Positions 24,506-34,098 of a DNA stretch of 64,000 nucleotides are shown one piece after another. The DNA is taken from the NCBI GenBank assembly GCA_963169105.1, contig OY720640.1, positions 60,265,527-60,329,526 of the forward strand. Direction: 5' to 3'. The position numbers were made by a program, and so were the translations under genes. How positions within the stretch are numbered: position 1 is the first letter of the stretch; each line of letters starts with the position of its first letter. The notes under the pieces are model-generated. The model was not told the origin of the DNA, made no database searches, and worked only from the letters and a program-made list of their open reading frames with translations. The stretch comes from Ceriagrion tenellum (lineage: Eukaryota; Arthropoda; Insecta; Odonata; Coenagrionidae).

Positions 24506-27500
24506 GAAATAAATGAACTCCCTGAGTGGCTGGGGAACTGTAGAGGAGTACCTTGTACGTATTTATCGATTATCAAAATTTGTCTTTTTATCTGAATCGC
24601 CATATTAATTCTTGTTTCACTTGCGTCAACAATGATGACCATTTCGTAGTCATCATCTTTTTTTACCTTCATTAAATTTATCACTCTCTTTTTGCCTGAA
24701 AGTGATACGAAACATATCATGTTATAGGTTAAATTAAGCTTCCTTTTGTGACAATACAGAAGATTTTGACCGACTTCCATTTCAACTCATCCTTACCGAT
24801 AGATTCCCTTTATAATAATTATGTTATATCAAAATATTGCTCATTTTCCTCTTCTGTATGTATTTTATGATAAAAATATCAACTTTTTACGAATCTTATC
24901 CATTGAATTGTTTCTCAAGTGGCTAATGAAGTGGTGACAAGCGAGAAAAACTGCCGAGAACGTCTCTGTCGTAACCAAATTGGGATTTGTAGACCAGTGA
25001 CCAATCGGTACCGCAGGTATTTGACGTCTTTTCTTCGTTTCCTTTCGGAAGCATGCTCGAAATTCGCGACTGCATATCTGTACTGTCTACTCTCCCAACC
25101 TTGCTCGTCTTCCCGTCCCCAGGTCCTCCTTCCTTTCCCTCCACCCCACTCATGCGTCCCTCGTCTCCGCCAATCCCAGCGAAGCTCTTTCTTCCGCCGT
25201 TGACGTCCCCAAGGGACCCGTTCGACTTAAAAGAGAGCGCAACCGGGTGGAGGGGTGAGAAGTCGAATGGGGAGGAAGGAAGGATCTCTCAAGTATGCAA
25301 ATGTAACTCTCTTAAGGTTTCGAGAGAGGAACGCCTTTCTCTCTATGGCTTTGTCTCCTCTCGTGCCTTTCTTTCCATAGTCTTTCCGTCTCCCTCAAAG
25401 CATTTCTTTAAGTCCTTCCGGTCGAGTCAGAAGTTAATGTGGAAAAAAATATCGATATGTGTGTGTTCGGGTTCGGTATTTGTCGATTGATGTAATGGCA
25501 CTCACCCGGTGGAACTATATGGCGGAGGAAATACGTTTATCATCTGTATGTTACAGGCTTCTCGTGGTGAAATTTGACCTTTTTCTATTCCAATACTGCC
25601 CTCAAGAGAGATACCTCGGAATTTCTTCAATTGCTCACCATTGAGGCTCTTCCAAACAGCGTATGGAAACATTGTTGGCGTACGCCAAACACTAAAATAT
25701 GCGCTAAACACTAATTAAAGATGAAAAAATTGATATTTTCGGCCGTAATAAAATACTAGGCATTGTTTACTTTATTTGAAACCATATTATTAATTATTTA
25801 AATGACACGTGACCGATGGTGAAATATGGATACTTAAAGCATGCGTTAATTTTCTGTTAATATTTTTTTACTTGGAAATAATGCGGTAGTAAGTACCTAA
25901 TTACGTCTTTTATTTCTCGGTGATGACATTCAGCTAATACGTAAGACGACTATCTTAGTCCACTAGTTCTCGTCTAAACTTTCTTCCTTAGAGACAAATC
26001 TTTAATATTCCATTACTTTGCATTCGTATTTAATCCGCTTCCGCTATCTCCTTTAAAGTCCCTGTCTCTTTTTTTCCTGCGATATGTTTTGTCCTGTCCT
26101 CCTCTGAACCATGCTTCTCCTTTCCCTCACATACCCGCTATGGCCAAGTTTATAACCTTTGATTTCTGGGAATATTATCTAGCTTATTCGGATGCAGACG
26201 TTCCCGTTCCTACCTCATCGCTAAATTGTTCTTTTATCTGTTGTTTTCTAGCCATTTTCGAATTAACTTCATAAGCCATATAACATATGAAGTTAATACG
26301 ATATATCTTGCAAATATTTCCTTGTCCGGCTAAATTATTCGCTTAATGTCCTAACTTGGCACTCCTTTTTCGTTCAAAATATTCTCAATGAACGTATCTA
26401 CGAAACGAATAGGGAAAATCGCAGATTTTCAAGCCATTGACTGAATAGATTGTTTATTTTGCTGTAAAAATTTCAATTTATCTGTAAACTATCTGAACCT
26501 TTATTTTTTTATTCCAGGCACGTGTTTTGAACGGTTTTTAACGTTCATATTGGTGCTTCCATTTCTTTACCGTAAAAATCTTGACCTTTTTAAAAATTCG
26601 AAGTCTCGATAAACTCTGTTTAACTTTAGTTCAAAAGTTTTCCTTGCTGATTACGAAATGCAAAAATCTTCAAAATACAGTTTATTTCATTTCAATTGAT
26701 CCATTGGTCGATGTTATATCTCGTCTCAAACTCGGCTGTATTGACGTTGTGCATGGACACGATATCATTTCATCTGCCGTACCAAGAGATCTCACATTAA
26801 TGAAATACCTAAAACAAAATTATCAATCGGTTAAATGGCCTCGGTTGTTTGTCGTAAATCTACCCCTTGTGGTTATTGGCAATACTGTATCCATGTCAAT
26901 AGTTTAATGATAAAACGGTTCGCGATCCTTTTCGGAAACCAGAGAACCAAGCCCGGAAGTGCGATAACCCTAATTTTAAACGCCCGCAGCATCCTATACC
27001 CGGTAAATTAATGCTGCGGAAGGACTTTCGCTGCGGAAAAGGGACTCACATCGTTTGGGTACACTCATTTGCACTTTCTGGTTACTTCGCTTTCCCTCTG
27101 CGTCGCAATGCGCTCGCCACAGCGTACGCCCCATTATTTAGTGCACCGAGGAGAGAAAGGGTCTCATGTGCGCACTGTGGAGAAAGAGGGGCTTATGGGA
27201 GAAGTGTGGAGGCCAGAAAAGCCACTGGTCGCCAAAGTTTACATCCACTGTGCGAGACCTTGTCTAATGTTTTGTTTGGCGACAATTTATTTTCGCCACG
27301 TAATGAAAGAAGGGTTAAAGCTCTAATATTGAGCCTGACGCTGTATTGCTCTGTATCTTGGTGTTGTGAAAAGAAGGTGTGGGTGGACTAGGAAGGATTT
27401 AAACGTTGGTTTCAAGAAGAAAGGGAAGGTTGATTCTTCCGTTTTCCGTTGTTTCATCTTGAGCACGATATTTCGCCGGCTATCCTGCAGGCTTCCTCAG

Positions 27501-27520
27501 GTTCCTAGTGACCACTCTGC
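24506..27520. other. Non-coding stretch, nothing firmly recognised
   Basis: 25050-25420 is pyrimidine-rich, giving long but meaningless frames. 26490-26518 resembles a 3' splice site (T-run, then ATTCCAG) and is followed by a 108-codon plus frame (26581-26907) without a known domain. No transposon signature was found. Confidence 0.4.
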
Positions 27521-27600
27521 ACCAAGGGTTGAAATTCGCCATGAAAAAATCATTTGACATCATCAAAACCATTTTTTCATGGCAAATTTTAGCCCTTGGT
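27521..27600. repeat. Foldback with 30-bp arms
   Basis: 27521-27550 (starts ACCAAGGGTT, ends CATGAAAAAAT) is the inverted complement of 27571-27600 at 27 of 30 positions, with a 20-bp loop. A GGCTTCCTCAGG box lies just to the left (27491-27502), as in other palindromic elements here. Confidence 0.75.
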
Positions 27601-27662
27601 GTATATTCCCCCGTGCGAGTGACTTCGTACAATATCATTTGTTAATGCATGATTGATCCTAT

Positions 27663-27782
27663 GCTGAGACGAAAAAAGATATACTAGAGCGAGATAAGTC
27701 CCTGAAAGTGTTGAAAACCGGGAGGAGATGCTCTGACATTAAACAAAACCTACCTTAATCGGTAGAATACTTGAAAAAAATA
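27663..27782 (+). mobile_element. LINE family A, terminal 3' fragment (copy A4)
   Basis: About 120 bp matching the last part of family A: GAAAAAAGATATACTAGAG, then GTCCCTGAAAGTGT, GAAAACCGGGAGGAGAT and ACCTACCTTAATCGGTAGAA, ending in a short A-run and TA repeat. It is strongly 5'-truncated. Confidence 0.8.
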
Positions 27783-27820
27783 TATATATCATCAGACCCG
27801 GCTGTGTAAAGGGAGAAAAA

Positions 27821-28017
27821 TCCAAATTAGGCTAAAATGAGAGATCATCTTTGGCAAGTTAGAAAAATTGAAAGCTTCTGAATGTTACAAGACCTCTGTA
27901 CTCTTCAGAAGCTCTTTATTTTTCTAACATGTGTGAAATGATAATTCTGTACCATCCAGTTTCTCTTCATATTTCTATCCTGCCAAAGATGATAACTCAT
28001 TTTTGCCTATTTTGGAC
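27821..28017. repeat. Foldback element F3, two nested inverted pairs
   Basis: The outer arms (27821-27866 and about 27974-28017) share AAATGAG...ATCATCTTTGGCA. The inner pair (27858-27881 and 27905-27928) shares GTTAGAAAAAT...AGCTTCTGA. The two pairs are offset, so the right side carries about 45 extra bases. No reading frame is present. Confidence 0.7.
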
Positions 28018-28135
28018 TTAACATCCCTTATACATCTGGCACAGTCATGTCAAATAAAGTGAACACTACAACGTATACTGATTTTTAAAAGGGATTGAAG
28101 AGAATTCTAATTGCGAGCTATTTATTTATTGTATA

Positions 28136-28732
28136 GGGTGTCCAGCGACCTGAGAAAACCTGAAAATCGGAAGAATTTAGGGAAATGTTTACTGGAAAAG
28201 TGAGGGAATGTTCAGGGAATTTTTGTATTTTTCGAAAAACTCGGAAAATTACTGCGGACTGCAATCGAGTACATCACATTTGAGAGAAGCGATATTTTGC
28301 TGGAGAGGAGTTATGGTAAATTAGGGGCGCACCACAGATACAGAATCGTCCTGGCGGTTTCGTTTTGAGCAGGAAAAAACGCCCAGGAGAAACTATCTGC
28401 GGGTAGCATTCGTACTAAAATATTAACTATCTTTTTGTTGCCTATCATTCATAAGGATATACAGTGTATTTTGAGAATGGAATTAATTTGGGAGTTCGAT
28501 CGTCTCGTATGCGTGCTCAATGACTTATGCGCTATTTTCTCATGAACGTGCGTCGAAGTAAACCCAAAAATATTTGGTGTTTTTCTTATCGACAAAATGT
28601 GCAAATTTTAAAGGGCACCCGAAAAATAGGTTAGTTGCGAATTAGTGTAAGGCCCTGGAAAATTGCTGCAAATTACCTGGAAGTCCTGGAAAACTCTTGG
28701 TTAAAAATAAAAGAGAAATTTGCTGGACACCC
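28136..28732. mobile_element. 597-bp MITE with GGGTGTCCAGC termini
   Basis: It begins GGGTGTCCAGCGA (28136-28148) and ends with the inverted form, TTTGCTGGACACCC (28719-28732). Next to both ends is degenerate CCTGGAAAA-like reiteration (ACCTGAGAAAACCTGAAAAT at the left; CTGGAAGTCCTGGAAAACTC at the right). There is no coding capacity. I did not find a convincing target duplication, so the superfamily is open. Confidence 0.65.
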
Positions 28733-28919
28733 GGATATTTGTGATGCTCGTTCATTTTTTAGTTATGTAAAAGGATTTATTTGAGTAATCTTCCCACTGT
28801 TTGGTAGGTTTTTGAACAGAATCTATTCATTCTAACGTCCTTTTTTCTGGCATATCGTTGTTTTCCTTCCTAAGCGTGATTCTACCTATGCAGAATTCCT
28901 TATATTTATTTGTACTCAC

Positions 28920-29089
28920 ACTCCCGAAAAAAGCACAACAAAGGCCTTTTACATCGGGTGATTAACAATTAACAATAGTCAAACAACAACACCCATGTCC
29001 TGCCTGGTGAAAAACCACCCAGTCGGGACTCGAACCCGTGACCCTCGGACTAACAGGCGAGGACTTAACCTCGCCGCCACCGGGGCCAA
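28920..29089 (-). mobile_element. tRNA-derived SINE (copy S1)
   Basis: The minus strand starts GGCCCCGGTGGCGGCGAGG with an A-box-like stretch, then a perfect polymerase III B box GGTTCGAGTCC (plus coordinates 29026-29036), then CCGACTGGGTGGTTTTTCAC and a GTT-rich 3' part. It closely matches the head at 45930-46110. The polymerase III promoter boxes and the dispersed copies make it a SINE rather than a tRNA gene. Confidence 0.8.
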
Positions 29090-29099
29090 CGAATATAAC

Positions 29100-29438
29100 T
29101 CTTCTTATTTCGTCTCTTCCTTCCATTCCGTTCCTTCCTTCTTATATAATCTAACTCTTCTTATTCCTTCCAGAATTCCTTTTCTCTGCCATTCTCATCT
29201 ACGCTTCCCCAGTGTTATCCTCAGTATTATCATATTCGGTATTCCCTCTCTCCTCATTATATCCTCCATCCATCTCTTCTGCCTCCTCCGAACGACCGTC
29301 ACTTGCTTCCTCTCCTCTCTAGCCCTATCCAATATCTCCTCGTTCGTCCTTCCTGACGTCTAGCTCCCCATCTCTATCCTTCTCCACACCCACATCTCAA
29401 ATGCGTCAAGTACATCCTCCCTTCGCAATGACCAAGTC
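29100..29438 (-). mobile_element. LINE family A fragment, left part (copy A5, interrupted)
   Basis: The minus strand matches the A1/A12 subfamily: GACTTGGTCATTGCGAAGGG at 29440-29421, then GAGATGTGGGTGTGGAGAAG at about 29400-29381, and further decayed sequence to 29100. It resumes at 29926 after a 476-bp insertion. All frames are broken. Confidence 0.7.
29428..29438. repeat. Target-site duplication, left copy (ATGACCAAGTC)
   Basis: 11 bp identical to 29915-29925, flanking the insertion 29439-29914. The related copy at 51290-51610 shows the uninterrupted site (ATGACTAGATCTCCGACCC). Confidence 0.85.
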
Positions 29439-29914
29439 ATCATCATCATCCATTGCTCTACTGCCCGGTGTGGGCCTTGGATTCCGCTTCAATGTGCCTC
29501 CATTCAGTTCTTCTTTTTATTTTCTCTCTCTATCTCGTGACGTCCATTGCCTTCAAGTAAGTCGATATCTTTCAGATCCATCCTTATTTATCCGAGGCAC
29601 AGTTGATGGTTTCGTAGCGAGATTATTTTTACAGTGTAGGATTGCTAGTCCCACGTCTAAACCCCAATCTGGAGGACCAGAATTTTTACTTAAGGTTTAC
29701 TCCCCTGCAGAGGTTTGCTTCTCTTTGCATAAGAGCCCTGCCATGCGTGGTGGGGCACACTTAGTCTGGCATTTCAGTCAAGACCTGTCCGGCAAGGGTG
29801 GCCCTACCAGTAGCTATGCTACCGCCGGCATAGCCCTTAACATCATTACCACACAATCCTCCCCGCCCGGCCCTGAAGGTGCCTTCGAAAAGGCGGTGCC
29901 CCTTGGGGAAATAT
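29439..29914 (-). mobile_element. Internally deleted LINE: 5' leader joined to 3' tail
   Basis: Inserted into copy A5 with an 11-bp target duplication. Read on the minus strand, it starts with a leader that includes CGGCGGTAGCATAGCTACTG, GGGGAGTAAACCTTAAG, and GGTCCTCCAGATTGGGGTTT near 29684-29665. I recognise this from experience as 5' untranslated leader of RTE-like arthropod LINEs. It then passes without any exonuclease or reverse-transcriptase coding region to AAGGCCCACACCGGGC and a GATGATGATGAT 3' tail at 29439-29452. Plus-strand frames across it are incidental. It appears to be a non-autonomous LINE derivative moved by target-primed reverse transcription. The leader identification is from memory, not from a search. 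Confidence 0.65.
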
Positions 29915-29925
29915 ATGACCAAGTC
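29915..29925. repeat. Target-site duplication, right copy (ATGACCAAGTC)
   Basis: Identical to 29428-29438. Confidence 0.85.
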
Positions 29926-29960
29926 TCCGACCCGTACAGTGCCACGCTTCAAAATTAGTT
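29926..29960 (-). mobile_element. LINE family A fragment, right part (copy A5 continued)
   Basis: TCCGACCCGTACAGTGCCAC resumes the family A sequence interrupted at 29438, matching TCCGACCCATATAGCACCAT at about 51568-51587. Confidence 0.75.
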
Positions 29961-30087
29961 TTCATCAGCCTTTTCTTTCCATCTCTACTCAGATTCCTCC
30001 CATCAATTCCCTCCTCTTTGAAAATGCTTCTTTAGCCGTGGCAATTCCAAATCTTATGCCCTACCACTAAACACGGAAACTGCCTCA

Positions 30088-30296
30088 GAAATGCAATGTC
30101 CATTAATGTCCTAAAAATGATGCCCATACCGTTGAATTAGTAGTCGTGGGCCAACTTTTTGGGCATTTACAATTAATATCAGGAAACCACTGCGGAATGG
30201 ACCGTACAGATGATTCGCATAGACAATTATGCGTGTGTGAGTGGAGTGAGATTACGGATGGAGAGTTTCAGCAGCCCCACTCCATCTCTTTGTTCT
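30088..30296. repeat. Local direct repeat R2, copy 1
   Basis: Similar to 30621-30820 in the same orientation. Shared blocks are TCCATTAATGT, ATGATGCCCATACCGTTGA, TTTTTGGGC and GGATGGAGAGTTTCAGCA, then CCCCACTCCATCTC. The copies are about 533 bp apart and have diverged noticeably. Repeat R1 copy 2 and a LINE A scrap lie between them. Confidence 0.75.
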
Positions 30297-30298
30297 CG

Positions 30299-30559
30299 GC
30301 GTTAGAGCGCAACTTTTCTCAAAAAATTACTTAAATATGATTCTGTTCTTGAGAGCATTAAAGCCTGCAGGTAATAGTTACCCATAAATAGGAAGCCTTG
30401 AGAGCCAAGAGTGTTGAGCCAAGCGTTAGAGTTCTTCGCTACCCATTCATCTTTGAGCTGTCTTTGAACTACAATGCATAAATCTGTAGAGCAAGTTGAT
30501 TGTTCTGAGGGAAAGATCGCAGGTAGTTTGTGTTTTGTATCGAGGAATGAATTTTTGCC
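30299..30559 (+). repeat. Dispersed repeat R1, copy 2
   Basis: Counterpart of 18406-18680. It begins directly after R2 copy 1 and ends where a family A fragment begins. Confidence 0.7.
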
Positions 30560-30620
30560 TCTCCGTCCTTCTTCACACTCACATTTCAAACGCCTCAAGT
30601 CTCCGTACATCCTACCTTCG
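30560..30620 (-). mobile_element. LINE family A scrap (copy A6)
   Basis: About 60 bp on the minus strand matching GAAGGAGGATG... and GTGTGGAGAAGGA sequences of family A (plus-strand form TCCTTCTTCACACTCACATT). It is too short to place further. Confidence 0.5.
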
Positions 30621-30820
30621 AATTGTAGTGTCCATTAATGTTTAAAAAAATGATGCCCATACCGTTGAGTAAAAAGTCCCGGGGCAATTTTTTGGGCGCT
30701 TACGGTAGATATCAGAAGACCACTGGGCCGAGCGGATTATTCACATGGGCAATGTGTGCGTATGTGTGTGGAGTGAGCATTGGATGGAGAGTTTCAGCAA
30801 CCCCACTCCATCTCATTGTT
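30621..30820. repeat. Local direct repeat R2, copy 2
   Basis: Partner of 30088-30296. The sequence to its right (30830-31100) is GC-rich with many CpG dinucleotides. Confidence 0.75.
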
Positions 30821-32496
30821 CCACTGCACCCCGTACCCTTCTCCCGGTTTCATCCGCTTCCGCAATCTCGCCTTTCTCTCCCTCGCTACCTCTCTTCTCT
30901 CTCCTCTCTCTCTCGAGCACTGCATGCCGCAGAGGGACGTTTTTCCCGGCCGGGTCCGGGTCTCGCTTCGGCGATCCACGGGGCTGGTGTGGCGACGGGG
31001 GGGGAGGGGTTTCATAATGCGTCACCCCCCGGAAGGGTCATTTCGTTTTGCGTTTCGACGTCGCGCTCGGGAGCGTGGTTTTCTTTGCGCAACGCTTTTG
31101 TTCCATTACATACAATCATACGTAACTACGTAAGGCACGGGAGATTAAGTACTAAACTGGGCATGCTCTATAAAATGCGAATTCTCACGGATTATAGCAA
31201 TCAAGTTATGGGCAGGGGTGGGCAAACATTTGAGATGCGAGCAAAAATCGGAAGTCACAATTTTTTCTCCTGCCCACCAAAGTTAAAGAGAACCTGTCTT
31301 CTTGGTTTTTATTTGTAAGTGATACTGTAAATCATGTAGAAATGACATTGAAAAATAACATGAGCATATGAACACAATCGTTTTTTGTGGATATTTTTGT
31401 GTGTATGGCTGCAACAGGAGTTATACACAATTTTAAGACACTATTATTAGCTTCATCACAAAGGGTACACTATCGGCCTTTTCACATTTAACTGACAATA
31501 TGGACATTTATATTTATTCTTTTCTACTGTTAATCTCCTTAAGACGAGCTACGATGTTGCCAATAATAGCTTGAGTATTGACTTCATGCCATTCTATCTA
31601 TTAACTTCTTCCAGTATTCAAACATAAATCCGTAATGTAATTGGTTCAAGGTAGTATTAGCCTCTTGACTAAAATTTTTACCCAAGACATAACAATAGAT
31701 CATCAAAACTTAATGTGTGAGATCTAGATTTATCTCAAATTCTTTGCAGTAATTTTTTCAACCCAGCTTTGCAAAAATATAGGCATTCAAAGTTATGGTA
31801 ATTTTAAATTGGTCATTTCTATTCTTATTCAGTAAAGCAACATCATTTGCTTCTCCTTAATCATTGTCTTTTTTTATTATCGCTATTCATCATTTCCAGT
31901 TTCCGCTCGCGATACCAGCACTACCACTGATAAAAGCGTTAGGAAATATGGGTTACCATGGTATGGACGTGCACTCAAGTTACTTACTCAGCCTACCGAC
32001 AAACGGAACATCGTACGTACGACAGTAGAGTGAACGAGGCATGACACTGCCGTAAATTATCGCGGTCTAGGAAATAGTTGCAGGTGTGGCCTTGAGGTGA
32101 GCTCCCGCAGCGAAGTTGGGCACCAGAGTTCTGCATAAGGCCCTTTATGTTTACTAATCGAGGAACACTCTCTGGTGCCATGACTAAAAAGAGAGAACTC
32201 TTAGTATTTTCCACACTTAAAACTTTAATTCCCGACCCAGGTTTCGACTGCCTTGCAATCATTTTCAAATTTCAATCATTTAAAAAAACACTCTCTAGGT
32301 TCATATACTTTCCCTTATTACAGTACCTACTCCGTCCCTCGGATGGGTCGTTAACGCTATAAGCTATTAACCCGTGCTATTGATCGGCTTGGGAATCAAA
32401 TCGATTCCGTTTACTCTGGATTCTTTCCAGTAAACCTCATTAGTTTTACTTTTAGAATGAAGCCCATTTTCCCTTGTATTGCCTTTGCCTTTTTTT
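30821..32496. other. Mostly non-coding; CpG-rich start and a possible hAT terminus
   Basis: 30830-31100 is CpG- and GC-rich and open in several overlapping frames without a recognised protein. The rest is AT-rich with no protein motif. Confidence 0.4.
31213..31227 (+). mobile_element. Possible hAT transposon terminus
   Basis: CAGGGGTGGGCAAAC is a typical outer terminus of some hAT elements. I did not find the opposite inverted terminus or an 8-bp duplication within the next few kilobases, so this may be a truncated copy or chance. Confidence 0.35.
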
Positions 32497-32945
32497 AGTA
32501 TTCTATCTGTTAAGGTAGGTTTTGTTGGATGTCAAAGAATGTCCTCCCGGGTTTCTGTTCTTTCAGGGACCTTTCTCGCTCTATTATATCCTTTTTCACC
32601 TCAGCATTTTATATACCCTTCTTCACTCTGTCCATGAAACCTATTCTCTTTCTTCCCCTTCCTCGCTCACCCAACATCCGCCCCTCTATCACTCTCTTGA
32701 GCAACCCATCGCCCCTTATTACATCCTCCAGCCATCTACTCTGCCGATCTCGAATTTCATTCAAAAGTTTTCTTTCCTTACCCTCCATCTCAAGTGTTTT
32801 CTCTTTCGTCTTCCTCTCTGTCCACCTAATCTTCTATATTCTTCTCCACGCCCACATCTCAAATACCTGCATCCTATTGTCGTCCTCTTTTCTGAGGGTA
32901 CACATTTTTGACCCTTATTACGATACGCTTCATATCAAGGTCTAT
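32497..32945 (-). mobile_element. LINE family A, 3' end (copy A7)
   Basis: The minus strand runs from a GTGTACCCTCAGAAAAGAGG block near 32907, through sequence for MW.WRRM and RKTKE.TLEM, to the conserved 3' tail (ACCTACCTTAACAGATAGAA near 32521-32502, then an A-run). Nucleotide similarity to the copies at 46436-47080 and 50190-50765 is continuous, but the frame is broken. It is a 5'-truncated fragment. Confidence 0.75.
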
Positions 32946-33091
32946 TAGCCGTATGGCTTTGGGATCTATACTTAGAAATGTTGAATTTCCGATAACAGTA
33001 ATTTCCTGATCAGAACTTCTGAAATTTTCGTGTGAGAATTGCAAAATCATTACGTGCGGACTAGATGTCAAATATCGGATTTGAGATCTTT

Positions 33092-33102
33092 AGTTAGGAA
33101 GA
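33092..33102. repeat. Target-site duplication of LINE D, left copy
   Basis: AGTTAGGAAGA, identical to 34088-34098. Confidence 0.9.
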
Positions 33103-34087
33103 CTTCTTCTTCTTCAGTGTTCAACCTTGGGGTTGGTTTGCAGCAGTACGCCATTCCTCTCTTCTGTCTGCTTTTCTCTTCATTTCTGTGTATGTGGTGC
33201 AACCCATATCATTCACAATCTGCTGCATGAATGAAATCCTTGGTCGTCCCCGGCGATTCCTTCCCTCTATAGCTCATTCTGCTATTGTTAAAACGATGTT
33301 GTCGTGTCTTAGAATGTGCCCTACGAGTTTGTCTCTTCTTGTTTGGATATGCCTCCATAGGGATCTGGTTTCTTGAACTATTTTTAGTACCTCTTCATTC
33401 GTGACTCTATCTTTCCAGCCGAGCTTCAACATCCTTCTGTAGAGCCACATCTCCAGGGCTTCTAGCCGCCTTCTCTCTTGTTTTCTTATTACCCATGTTT
33501 CGCTCCCGTATAGGGCCACACTCCAAACAAATGCTTTCATCATCCGTTTCCTTATTTTCAAACTAATTTTCTTGCTGGTGAGTAGGTTCTTTCTAAGATA
33601 GAATGCAATTTTAGCCTGATGTATTCTCCATACAATTTCTTTCTGGCTTCTACCATCTCTTGTTATTCTGCTTCCCAAGTAGGCAAATTCCTCTATTACT
33701 TCTAGCTTCTCTCCTCCGATTCTCATTATTGGGGGTTCATATTGTTCTTCATTACTGCAAACCATCACCTTGGTTTTGCGTTTGTTTATTCTCATGCCAT
33801 ACTGTTTACAGAAAATCCTACCCATTGTGTTGAGCATTCTTTCTAGATCTTCTTTGGTATCTGTGATCACAGCAATATCATCTGCATAATGCAGCATATC
33901 TATCTTCTGTCCATTAATTTTAATCCCCACCTCAGTAGTTTCACGAACTTGGTCTATAGCTTCCTGGATGTAAGCATTGAGTATAAGAGGAGAGAGATCA
34001 CATCCTTGTCCCACGCCTTTTCTAACTTATGCTTCTTGCTTTTGATGAAAATTCCTTATCACAACTTCCAAAAATAACAACAACACA
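33103..34087 (-). mobile_element. LINE family D, 985-bp 5'-truncated insertion
   Basis: The element carries the 3' half of a non-LTR reverse transcriptase on the minus strand and ends in a GAAGAAGAAGAAG tail at 33103-33115. An 11-bp target duplication, AGTTAGGAAGA, flanks both sides exactly. The 5' end (34087) is a random truncation point inside the coding region, with poor coding quality upstream of 34030. This is the standard product of target-primed reverse transcription. It is the best-preserved LINE in the window and gives the reference for reading the other fragments. Confidence 0.9.
33121..34029 (-). pseudogene. Non-LTR reverse transcriptase, C-terminal part (LINE D)
   Basis: The frame is open from 34026 to 33277. 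It begins VRKGVGQGCDLSP (palm motif before the catalytic box), then KIDMLHYADDIAVITDTKED with the catalytic YADD at 33888-33877. Next come GMRINKRKTKVM, EEFAYLGSRITRDGRS, the thumb-region FVWSVALYGSETW, and EALEMWLYRRMLKLGWKDRV and LVGHILRHD. A TGA at 33276-33274 interrupts; the same frame then continues for 50 codons (GRNRRGRPRISFMQQ ... REEWRTAANQPQG) to a stop at 33123-33121. An upstream TAA lies at 34029-34027. The endonuclease and N-terminal fingers are missing by truncation. The motif set fits RTE/CR1-like LINEs; I cannot fix the clade without a tree. Confidence 0.9.
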
Positions 34088-34098
34088 AGTTAGGAAGA
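34088..34098. repeat. Target-site duplication of LINE D, right copy
   Basis: AGTTAGGAAGA, identical to 33092-33102. Confidence 0.9.

Noticed and set aside
25053..25490. 145-codon plus-strand frame
   Set aside because: Pro/Ser/Leu-rich sequence from a pyrimidine tract; no motif and no start or splice context.
26581..26907. 108-codon plus frame after an acceptor-like ATTCCAG at 26511-26517
   Set aside because: No recognisable domain, no donor site pairing it to another exon, and codon composition like surrounding DNA. Kept only as a note.
29401..29958. 185-codon plus-strand open frame
   Set aside because: It reads across the nested LINE insertion in antisense; its ends lie in LINE A5 remnants. 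It is incidental.
30638..31318. 226-codon plus-strand open frame over a CpG-rich segment
   Set aside because: The frame overlaps other long frames on both strands, shows no domain, and begins inside repeat R2. Openness is explained by GC-rich, stop-poor composition.
32522..32948. Two overlapping 129- and 139-codon plus-strand frames
   Set aside because: Both are antisense to LINE A7; the Ser/Phe/Leu-rich bias is typical of reading this LINE backwards.
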